A DNA stretch of 64,000 nucleotides from assembly GCF_000002995.4 (NCBI RefSeq), contig NW_025062476.1, positions 8,678,501-8,742,500 on the forward strand. Direction: 5' to 3'. The notes beneath the pieces were generated by a model. It did not search any database. It saw nothing but the letters and a program-made list of their open reading frames with translations, and had not been told where the DNA came from. Positions within the stretch are counted from its first letter, which is position 1. Each line of letters starts with the position of its first letter. Shown piece after piece: positions 1 to 11,243 of this stretch. Source of the stretch: Brugia malayi. Lineage: Eukaryota > Nematoda > Chromadorea > Rhabditida > Onchocercidae. The translations under genes were made by a program, and so were the position numbers.

Positions 1-81
1 ATTTCCATCAATGAAGAATGATGTGAGTGATTTTTACTATTTGAAATGGTCAAATTATTAGTTAAAACTGGACTATTCCAG

Positions 82-3000
82 GTCACAATCTATATTCACA
101 TCACTGATTCTGCTAAGAGCAATGAAACAGAACAACCTTACTACCAGTTTGCGCTTCTTCTTAATGCTGACCCTTATACAGCAATTGGTCATTTACCATT
201 ATATAATGTTGGTTGATTCTCCAAATTTTCTATATCTAAGAGAAATTTTGGTATCTAATTTTCTACTGGAGGTGGCTTTGCCTCAAAACTTTTCTAATAA
301 TTTATTCATTCCTCAATTTCACTTCTGTAAATTTAAGACAATGGCCATAGTGAATGATAGCCGTTTTATGGTGGATCAGAATGGGTATTTGTTCACAAAC
401 GCTACGTTTCCGGAAGCTGTATTAGGATATAAAATTATATTCTCTATTGCAACAAATAATAAGAAACTTATGAAAGCTATAATTTCCGTTGAATTTACTG
501 AACCAAACATTAACCACCCGCAGTTTTCATTTAAAAGGTAATTATGAGAAAAACTAAAGGTTATCCTCCTTTCAAATTTTGAAAGACATACAATTTCTAG
601 CAATAATGACTACTAAGACGTTGTACGCTGGTGAAGTTATATAAATCATTTTCAAATAATTATATGTCAACAGAACCATTTCCTTGTGAAATGCATGTCG
701 GCCGCAGAATTAATACGATCAGGTATGCAGCAATGGATCTGAGTTTTGTTTTGCTCATAAACATTGCAATTATAGCTGAAAGAACAGAACTACTGATCAA
801 GCTATTTCAGATATAAATTTTCGGTTCAGGAAAACTGCGATTTGCACTCACCAATTGGTATGGTTATAGCAAAAGATCCTGATATAGGTCTTAATGGTTA
901 CATAACTTATTATATTGTTTATGACACTGACCGCTTACCATTTGCAATTGATGCAACAACAGGTTTCAATTCCAACTTCTTTGCTTATGTTTTTCAATTG
1001 ATGTAACAGTTTAATCTAGTTTATATCGAGTTGATAGTGATACAAGGTAGTGAGAAAAATACATTCTTGACATATACTACTTGTGCAGCGTTAAATTTAT
1101 TTACTTATTATTTGGAGAGTATGTTAGAATTATTATAAATTTTTATGATCATTAGGAGTTTAGGAACCATATTAACAACGGAATACGTAGACTTCGAGGA
1201 AAGCAGTAACTACCAATTTTTAATAACAGCAAAAGATTCCGGTTTCCCTGCACTCAGCGCTACCGCAGAAGTTACTGTTGAAGTGCTCGATGAAAACGAT
1301 AATGCGCCCGAGTTTGAAAATCGTTATGTGCAGTATACGGTATATTCTATATCTGACATTTCTGCTTTCTCTATCCGTGCAATAATCAGTCAACAGCGCA
1401 TTCTTCAACATTGTATTTCTTTAAAAGATTGTGATTCATCGCTTCATAGTGTTATCATGGTTCACGGTGCATTCTGCTCAGCGATCGTTTCAGATATCAG
1501 CATATTCACCAGTGGGCACCACAATTGCACATTTTTCTGCTGTTGACGTGGATTCAGAGTCAAACGCTGTTGTCGTCTACCATCTGCTTTCGGATTCTGA
1601 ATTACCTTTTACTATAAATGCTACATCTGGCACATTATACGTGTCCTCTCAATTTCATTACGGAACAGCTAGTGAATATTTATTTGGCGTACTGGCCAGT
1701 AATCCCAGAACCACAAGTTCGGATTATCCAGGATTAGTTCCAGAAGGTTCCCGAAACGGAACATATTATAACGTTTTACAAGTTGAAATTTTCGTGAAGC
1801 AAGATGGCGAATCTGAGCTATATTTTGCAGAAACGGAACGAAACTTCGAGATTAGTGCTTTTGCTTTGAAAGGTACCTGGAATTAAGAATGCAAGCAACT
1901 CGTTTTTCGTTTAAACCAAAATTATGATTGATCGATAAGATCTAATTTCATCATGGTGAAATGTGACCCGAGATTTAAATTTATTTTGCATCATAAAATC
2001 ATTAAATTATTGTTTGGGTTAACAAATTCTATTTAGGCACCATAATTGGTAGAGTGGAAGCGATTTATCAGAATGGAAATTATTACCAAAAAATTCTATA
2101 TCGTATGACTTCAAGTAATCTAGTTGATATAAATGGTCGTACAGGGGAAATATATGTGAAAGAAAATTGGAATGGGACTACTGGAACTATAATGGTTCAG
2201 ATAGTTGCAACTGGCCAATTTTTGCAAAAAACAAATTTTGAAGCAAATGTGTTAGTTGCCGAAAATTTCCTGGAAGAATACTTATTTGAATCCTACTAAT
2301 GACTTGTCAGAGTTTACTTCAGTTCTTGGATGTCTCATTTTGATTTTTTTGAAGTGGTTCATTATAGTTGTAAGGTATTCATCGAACGGAAGGATACAGA
2401 AGCACCGCCAATATTGCAGCCTCACTACAAGTTTTTATTATCCGAAAATGCTGATAGTTCAAGGAGTTTCGTTATTTTTGAAAATCTTCCTGAGGAATAT
2501 TACCTTGATATTGTTGAAGAAGGAAGAATTGGATATGCTACTGAGCAGGTAACAATTTTTGAACTAAGTAGATAACAGTTTTATTATTTTATCTATGCAA
2601 GATCCACAATTTGAGGTCTTGTTTAAAAAGGTATGAATTGTTGGTTGAGTTTTTTAAAAATTGGTTGCTGGAGAAAATTGATAGTATGCATTGCTTTTTA
2701 TTGTGATCTATTTAAAAATAGCAAGAGGAAAATAAAATTTTTTGCAGCCCTTCTGTGTTGGTGACCCCGGCAAACTTTATTTATGCGGCACGATGAATTA
2801 TGAGCAAAAAGTTGATTACCGCTTACAAATTGCTCTTATCGAGAATGATGTCATACGTTCTCGAGCCTTAGTCACGATAACAGTGAATAATGTAAATGAT
2901 AATAGACCTTCACTGGATCCTTCCTCTTCTGTTGGTTATGTCTTAGAGAATTCACCAATACACACAGCAGTAATGAAGCTACACATGATGGATAGTGATA

Positions 3001-6000
3001 TTTTACGAAAACAGTCGTCATTCAAGTACCGAATTGCTGACAAAGACCTGTCTCAGGTTGTTAATTCTTTATTATTATTTTGGACCAGGATGACTGTTTG
3101 GGTTAGGTTGCCGGTCCAAATAGGCTTCTCAAAATGTCGTCGTTTACGGTCTGAAAAATAGGTGAGAACAATAATATAGAAAAATATCCATCATCAAGAA
3201 ATAAGTAAGTTCATTAAAACTGGCGAGAGGATGCTCTCAACTTGAAGCTTTTCTCTATTCAAATAGACTGAAGATAACTTCCATTTTTGTCACAATTGGT
3301 GATGGTATAGAATCTCAATGAAAAAAATTGCGATTAGAGATGTTCTCGCATTAAAAATGATGATTTTATCTCATTCACAGGATTCTTCTTAATTTACAAT
3401 TGAAGATTTCTTTACAGTCTCAATTTAATCTCAGATTTCTTTAAAGATATTTGTTATCAATGATACCACTGGAATAGTATTCACTTCTGAGGTTCTGGAT
3501 CGTGAAAAACGTTCGCTATATATTGTGCCAATAACGGTCAACGATTTGGATGTCTCCAGTGTTCACTCTATGATTCACTTACGGATCTACGTTGATGATC
3601 AGGATGATAATGAACCAGAACTAGTACCACGAACAATAAATTTAGGATATTTGTGCGAAATTCCTGACATGATAATCCTGCATGCATTTCCAGTTGACGC
3701 TGACCAAGTTGGCGTATACAGTTGTCGATTACTAAATGTTTCGCAAACTTATAATGTATGTTGTAAAAATATATCCAGTAAACAAAATTCCATAAAAGTA
3801 CATTAAACTGAAAAAAAAAAAACTTTAAAAAATTGTCTGGTAACATCTAATCAGAATATTTGCAGATATCAGGCAGTTGTGTGTTAAAGCTATCATCAAG
3901 TTTATTACAAGAAGAATATCTTCTGAACACTCCATTATTGGTGGAAGCTTCCAATCCTCGTACAAATATAACATTTCCAATAAATTTACGAATGCGACGA
4001 GAAACCGCTCTAAGATCGTTACTTAGTGATTTCAGTGTAATCGTGGAATTATGGGCTGTTGAAGGGAGTATAGCTGATAGTATTTCTACATTTGAAGAGA
4101 TGTTTCCAAATATGGTAAGATATATTAGAAAAAAGCTGTTATGTGGTGCGACATTTGCATGTTTCAATATTTTTAGTTAGAAGATGTAAATAGTTAAGTT
4201 TCTTTACGTCAGCCATGGTTAGAATTAGTACAATAATTAACTATAAACCGTCGAAGCGTTTTATTTTTTGAAGTTGGCTTTGTGATCTGATACATAGTAG
4301 ATTGAAACATAAGAAAAACATTTATCTCACTTTTTGTAGATGCTTCAACTTCTTGGCCTTCAGCAATTAGAAGTTGACTTTTTCCGTGTTTTTGTTGCAA
4401 TTCTGGATCAGGATTTAGTTCCAAAAGACAAAGAAAATGCATTGAAACTATTGAAGCAATTTTTCACTGAAAAACTGATTTCTAAAAATGTACATCTCGT
4501 ACGAATCGCATTAGATATGTGTACACTCACTTTTGAACAATGTATCTACGGCACAAGATGTTCTCAAAATATCACAAAGAATGGAGAATTACTCGAACTG
4601 ATTGGCTACAAAACAAGTTTTATTGTTCCTGTTGTTATTAGCCATGTAAAGTAAGTTTCTCCTTCGATGATTATAAATAGAATTGTAACTGCATCTTTAG
4701 AGAGTTAGGAAAGAAATTTTTTTGGCTACTATTTCAAGATATGGATAAAACCATACTGAAAGGTTTAGGAAGTCCTTAAAGTTCGTTAGATAGTTAATTT
4801 TCAAAAGTAAATATTTGACACCAGCATTTCTGATATTTGTTCCTATTCTCACCAATTAGATTTTTAGCATATATTATACATTATTTCCTTGTTCATCAGT
4901 GTACCATCCTAATTTTATATTGTATTATAGCTGTATATGCGAGAATGATATCCTATGTAATGGTGGTGACAATCAAGTTTGTGACGAAAATGAAAAGTGC
5001 AGAAATGGCGGTACTTGTATTGACAAGTACCGCCATTTCACACATACGGGAACATGTCTGTGTACCAAAGGTTATACAGGAAAATTCTGTCAGAATGATA
5101 TCGATGAATGTGAGGATAAGGTCATCCTTGTTTACCCGTCTCATAACTAACCATTTGCTGTTTTATTTGTTTAAAAAGTAAATGAAACTGTAAAATTTCA
5201 ACAACGTTTGATCTTGGTATTTTATTATAATTGTATTTGTTTCAAAACCATTTTTAAAAATGAATCAAAGTAGAGTAAAATAAATTATGATTGGAAAACT
5301 TGGACATTGTTGAAAGACAGCTGATGAGATTTTATTACAGAATATTTGTGGGAATGGGAAGTGCCTAAATATATTTGGTTCATTTGTTTGTACGTGTAGT
5401 GATAATAGCACAGCAAGTGAAATACACTGCGATCATTCAAATATTAACATTTGTGATCGTTGTCACAGGTTTGTCATGTTATCGTTGATTTAATGCAGTA
5501 TATAGCGATTTATAATAATGTTTCAAATAAGATATTTAACAGATACTTCGCAATAAAAACTAACTGTCAATTAATTCAAATAAATATCCTTTCTTAAATT
5601 ACGATATTTAAAGGCTGTATTGGAAAGTTATAGCCATTTTTGTTTTGACCACCTCGTTTGTTCTCAATCAGTTTTAATTCCGACATTTTACCTTTAACCA
5701 TGATCTTTTGTAGAGGAACATGCGTTAAGCAGAATAATGGGCTACGTTTATGTGAATGTGATAATGGTTATAGTGGGCGCTACTGTCAGCTAAAAACTCT
5801 TTGTTTCGATGGTTTATCATCATTATTACAGTTTCCATTTTCTCAACAAATTTTCATATTGACACAAGGATTCAGGACTCTAAATCCGGTGAAATTTCTT
5901 TTCAGTTTTTTTTTTTCTCTGCAATGAAAGCTTATTGTTCAAACTATCTTCATAGAAAATGGAAACGTCACAGGTACCGCCTCTCTTATGTTTTAGTTAC

Positions 6001-9000
6001 ATTGCAGTCAAGCTTGTTGTTGACATCGTTAACAATTTCCGGGGTCAGTGAACCTCATTTCACACTGAAACTACAAAATGGTCAAGTACACCTAAGTGGA
6101 AATTCAAGCAAAAAGATGAATGAATTATTGGTGGAAGAGAAAGTAAATGACGGAAAATGGAAAATGATTCGTTTCCAATACAAACATAGAAGAGTGAAGT
6201 TGACAGTTGAGCACTGCGACGACGATGGTTTCTGTGAGCCATGCAAAAGCACTCGCTGTATTGCTATTGCAAATAATTTTGAGTCTGTCTTCCTTGCTTA
6301 ATTTATATCAAATTTCGTTTTTAATGAAAAAATAAACCTTTTTTAAATAAAATTTTTTCTTTAATAAACTTAAATGGTTGAAATTTTTTAAAACAATTCT
6401 AATACAGATAACTTTTTCTAAACTCTTCAAGACTTGGTAAATTTTTTCAGCACATTCTAAACATTTAGAAAGGTTAAAGTTGGAGAAATAAAGAAATAAT
6501 CATTAATTAAATTTTTTTTCCAGTCATATATTATGAGTAAGTTTTAGCATTTCGACATCCAGTGGAGAGCAAATTGTATATATTGGTGGAGTGAAAGATT
6601 CCGTCAATTCGGCTATCATTACTAAACAGGTTCTTCTGTTCGTGCAACTAAAATTCTTTATCGTTAATTGGAGCAGCTAGAAATCTCAGAAGAGTTATTG
6701 TTATTAGGATTTTTATTGTTTAATGGAAGGAAATTCAATCAAAATAAATATTATGGTTGGCTTTGAATTTTCTGGAATGGTCTCTTATCTTTTCTTATGT
6801 GAAGAATCATAGGTTAGTTCTAAAAAATCTCTGAACCGGTGAATGAGGTACATCAAATTTGCGCTTAAATCCTATAGGATATGTGTTTTCCAGGACGGTA
6901 CTGCCAATTTTGAGGGTTGCATGCGTCAAATTACAATTAATGAACATGAAATTGATAGAGTTCCCGGCTTGTTAGAGGAAAATGTAATTGACAAAGATAA
7001 ACGGAAAACATGCGCAGATGATGGTGATATCGATGTATGTTCTGGTGGCGTTTGCGTCATCGACGAAAATGATAGAAAATGTATTTGTAGAGATGGTTTC
7101 GATGCGTTGAATTGCCATAAAGGTTAATAATTACACAGTAATACCATACACGGCCAGAAGCGCTCCTTTCAAAATGTCGCAAAGTTTTTAGCAATGGAAC
7201 CATGGCATGTTAAAAGCGGTGGAATTATTTTTCAATTATCCATGTACATGATGCAGAAAATTGAGCTCGCAAAACGCAACACTGCTATACAAATACAGTC
7301 TGAGAAACATGGACGTAGTGCCATCCATGATGAGAAGGAGCTACTGCGAGAAATTCCGTGTGAGGAATCAGAAATGTTAGCCTCTACACATTATTTTTTT
7401 TAAAATACTGAATTATAAATAGTAGGATCTTTTGCTGAATTTGCAAGACAAAAACTTGAGAATATTAAAGCTTAAAAAAATAAGCTGATTGAAAAAGGAT
7501 GCCATGATTTTTAATACTGATGTTTAACATGAATACATGCAATAAACTATTGCTTTAATTTACCTATAATGTTGTTGAAGTTTTTATAGAGAAGGTGACA
7601 TATTGGATGATATTCCTGCTCAATGGATGGAACTTGACTTCAGGACTGCACTCAGAAATACCGTTATTCTTGCTATAGTTGAAGAGAAACGATTCATCAA
7701 AATTGAGGTGAAGGGATTAAGTAGAGTTACAGTAAGGTTCTCAGATTTTAGAATGCTGAAGTTAACAATCTTTCCAAATCTCGAGAATTTCCTAGAAAAA
7801 TTGGGACTAAACTTCACATGATAGTAAATTATTTCACATTCAGCTTATGAACGGATCAGCTCATATGATTGCGAAGATGCGAGACGCTCAACCAATAGAA
7901 GTACACATTTCAAGCGATCTTGATGATACTGAATGGCATCGTCTCAGCATCCAGATAAGCGAGGATCAGAAACTTTTCAGAGTCGAAGTAATTTAGAATG
8001 TTTTTTTTGAAAAGAAATACGAATTGCTGGTTGATGTCACCATGTGTTTCATAATAATGAGGGTGAAGACACTAGTACTTGTGTACAGTTGAAACTGACC
8101 TTTTAGGTTTTCTGAAAAACAAAATCAGGAATTTCCATTGCAAAATATTTATCATAGCATTTACATCTTTTATTTGACTTTGGTCCATTTTTCAAATCAT
8201 TTATTCCTCAAATTTTACTTACATTTTATTTGGTGATCACAGATCGATGGACATGGAAAGGAAATTCGATCTGAGGAGCAATTACCGACTCTGATTTCGA
8301 GTTCCTTGTTATCATTTTCTTTGGGTTACGATGCAGAGAATTACTCAGCTGCTTTTAGCGGGTGCTTTAGGCGGTTTATTGTAAATAATCAGGCACAAAA
8401 CTTTGACGTACTGGAAAGAAATCTATTATCACAACAGGTATATGTTTTTCTTATGAAAGAATAATTCCACTGACAAAATAAAATATTTGTGTGATAAGGG
8501 CAAGGTGATAACGACATTATAATATGGCATATCATGCACTTATTTTTTGGTTCATTCTTGAACTGTTAGCGTGAAAGGTGTCACACTGTTGCAAAATGAA
8601 TTTTTGAGTGCATATTCGGTCTTCGGATTTTGCAGATTTTCAAAGGTGTCCGACATAAAGGAGCTCGTAAAGGTTGCGATCAATTTTTGATGAAGAGAAT
8701 ATCGATTTCATTGAAATGGAAAATTTTCTGGTCGTTAATTGCCATTATTTGCATCTTGTTTTTCATCTTGACAGTTGCTCTTGTTTTATGGATTATACGG
8801 AAGCATCTTTTTGCTCATGACATTGTGGAGAAACAACCGAGGTGTTGGAATCCGAAACTTTCAAGGCTGCTCTCGGTGATGAGATTAGATTCAAAGATGA
8901 CAAACACCGATAATGATAGAAATGTAACAGTACAACGAGCTATATATTGTGGACCAGAAATTTTACAGCATAACGAGAATGAGGTAAACAATTATTTAAT

Positions 9001-10367
9001 AGCTTTTCATTACCTCCCTCTGTTACTGATTTCAGTTGAAGTCATTCTAAACTAAGGAAGTGAGTTCCTGCTAACTACAGCTGGTATAAAACTTGAAGGT
9101 GCTTCAACTTGTTTTTTTCAGGTCCGGAATTTTTATCCATAGTAGCTGATAATTAACAGTTGTTCGCAACCACTTTGATTCATTTATCATTGATCACTTT
9201 ACAGCTTCCTCTAGTTTAAAAATCTTTTTAACCCAAAAATTCTCAAGATTTATTTCCCTGATTCATACAATTCATTGCACACAATACTGTTAGATTGATG
9301 ATGTACATGTTTCACTGCTAGCACATTGCATGGTACCAATTCTGGAGACAGTATCATTTATCAGAATCTGAAGTTGTTAGTAAGGTGTTGAGTAAATCGT
9401 AAATGGATTTACTGAATATCTAGCATGAAGTCCATCTGTCGTCTTTTTTTTTTCTCCAAATGTAATGTAGTGTACTACATTACATTTGAAACAGAAAACG
9501 AACAGCTCAGGTAGTAATTGGGAACTTAAACATTGTTTAAGAAGTATTTTAAAAGAACTTGCTCTCTAGTGAAAAAAAACTATAGCACTCAAACTCCATT
9601 CTCCTATCTGCAACTGAAATCTCTTTCCAGTTAAATTGTGACAGATCTAATGCTGTGGAAAGCATGGGTTCGAGTTCGTCGGATACCAGACAGCTAAAAG
9701 CAGATTTGTGTGAAAGTCATAAAGTCGTATTCAACTCGACACAGCGACACTCATCCTCGAAATGCAGCATGCTGGTAAAGTAGCTACGCCATTTCGTGGT
9801 AAAAGTGTACTTATACATATTTCTCATGCAAATTACAACGTTCTTATAGGAGTCATATCAAAACAGGTCACGATATCTACACAGAACAGAGGCGACAAAA
9901 GAAAGCAGCCAGGAGAAATATTGCCGGTCACAGTCTAGTAACTATAATAATGTCATATATGAAATGCCCTTTACGCATAGGTTATCTTTTAATTTCTGAT
10001 CAAAAAAATTTAGCAAAATGGACAACATCACCCTCCCATCCATAGTGGTTTAGAAATCTTTAGAGAAAAAAAAAAAGAAGCTTCCATAGTGGTTTAGAAA
10101 TCTGCACCAGTCGGAACTGTACATTTCAGTAATTAATCTTAAGTGATCTCAATTTAAATTTCAAGACTTCCAATTTTTTCAGACCTTTGCATATCCTAAG
10201 TAAATCAAATCTTCAGTCTCCACAAACTAGCGTGATACGGAAAAACTTCAGCGTAAGTATTCACAATTATTTTTAAAATTAGAAGACATATGAGTTTTTA
10301 ACTATTCCATGCAAACAAAATGAAACCCTTTTTTCAGGAGAGTGAGACAGATTCAGCAACATCTTAG
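82..10367 (+). CDS. Large transmembrane cadherin with EGF and laminin-G domains (3' part)
   Basis: Calcium-dependent adhesion receptor of the plasma membrane; the 5' part lies before the window. Exons joined by phase: 82-537, 811-962, 1164-1339, 1494-1872, 2037-2248, 2375-2548, 2748-3056, 3447-3755, 3866-4114, 4340-4650, 4931-5120, 5341-5468, 5714-about 6290, 6548-6629, 6894-7122, 7192-7357, 7590-7731, 7844-7987, 8243-8437, 8636-8983, 9631-9774, 9850-9980, 10183-10252, 10338-10367. Cadherin calcium motifs are visible: LDENDNAPEF, NVNDNRPSL and VDDQDDNEPEL. Cysteine-rich EGF units follow (4931-5790), then laminin-G (to 6940, with YIGGV and EGCMRQI), EGF (about 7005-7120) and laminin-G (7192-8437). 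A membrane segment (KIFWSLIAIICILFF onward) lies in 8636-8983. The tail ends SETDSATS and has no recognisable catenin-binding region, so a classical cadherin (hmr-1) is unlikely; a Fat-like or cdh-3-like protein fits better. The frame appears broken near 211 and near 5910-5925, and the donor near 6290 is unresolved. Confidence 0.85.
5002..5039. repeat. Perfect 17-bp inverted repeat inside an EGF exon
   Basis: The left arm is 5002-5018, the loop ATTG is 5019-5022, and the right arm 5023-5039 is the exact reverse complement of the left. It lies wholly in coding sequence (exon 4931-5120) and covers the CRNGGTC core of an EGF repeat and the following KYRHF stretch. Confidence 0.97.
9457..9488. 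repeat. Near-perfect palindrome, 15-bp arms with 2-bp centre
   Basis: Arms 9457-9471 and 9474-9488 are exact reverse complements around a GT centre. It lies in the 647-bp cadherin intron between the transmembrane exon (ends 8983) and the next tail exon (9631). It could form a stem in the pre-mRNA. No coding meaning seen. Confidence 0.95.
10040..10103. repeat. Two-copy direct repeat of about 21 bp in a cadherin intron
   Basis: The words TCCATAGTGGTTTAGAAATC at about 10040 and again at about 10083 are identical, separated by an A-rich spacer. They lie in the intron between tail exons 9850-9980 and 10183-10252. Probably slippage or a small local duplication. Confidence 0.9.
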
Positions 10368-11243
10368 ACACAGTATAGTTTGGTACCATTCCATTTGTCT
10401 CGCATTAGATTTGCTGATTCTGACGATTCATCCGCTGATGAGTCACTGAACGTTTTAGAAAATTTACCTAAATTTGCTCAATTTCCGAATTTTCTATTGA
10501 GACACTGTAAAAAATTCTAATTGTGCTGCATGAATTTTGAAACCAAGAAACCACAGAGATCAGAAGCCAATAATTTAATGGATTGAAATATGATTAGAAT
10601 AAGCATCAAAAAAGTCACAACAGAAAAAATTGAAGGTGAAGTAATAATATAAATTCAAGAAAAGTCATACGTTACACAGTTATAAAAAACTGATATGGCG
10701 TAATTCCTGGTATTCTTTCATAATTTCCAATGGTTATTCCTAAATTGATTGAGAAAAGCATGCCTGCAGTCAGTGTCATCCGGAATACAAATAAAACGCA
10801 ATATACATTAATGCAATATGAACAATTAAAATCAGAATTTAGTAATATAAAATATAAGGTCACTATAAATACGACTAAGACATAATGGAATGAGATCAGA
10901 ATGCAACGACGACTTTTCTATACTCGAATACGAGTTATAAAAGAAAATTATGAAAGAATAAAGAGCAAAGCAATAAATCATTTGGCACAGCGAAGAAAAA
11001 AGTCACAACCCGTAATCTTCAATTGACTCACAAAATAATCTTGAAACCTCTTACCGGATTTTATAAGAAATGGAATTTTACAGCGTGTGGATGAAATAAT
11101 GCACTATTCAGATTTTTAAACACTTCATACAGCAAAAAATTTGAATTAATGTCCATCTTTTCCATATGTGTAGTAACTTTGTAATAATAATTTCCAGATA
11201 GTGTGAAAGAAATTTCAAGTGAAATTTAAACATGATTTTCGGT
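10368..11243. other. Convergent intergenic region, cadherin / metallopeptidase
   Basis: This lies between the cadherin stop codon (10367) and the stop of the minus-strand metallopeptidase (11244), so it holds both 3' UTRs. AATAAA occurs at about 10958 and 10972 on plus, far from the stop. A 63-residue minus-strand frame at 10672-10863 has no recognisable feature and was not accepted. No RNA gene or repeat of note. Confidence 0.7.

Noticed and set aside
122..541. Open frame starting ATG at 122 as a complete 139-residue gene
   Set aside because: The sequence before the ATG is itself coding in another frame from 82, and the downstream part ends at a splice donor that joins the next cadherin exon. 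It is a frame-broken cadherin exon, not a gene start.
82..10367. Assignment of the cadherin to hmr-1 (classical cadherin)
   Set aside because: The EGF/laminin-G order is compatible, but the cytoplasmic tail lacks any recognisable beta-catenin-binding block.
10672..10863. Extra C-terminal membrane exon for the metallopeptidase
   Set aside because: The frame at 11244 already ends in a stop after a long in-phase exon, and no clear donor/acceptor pair links the two.
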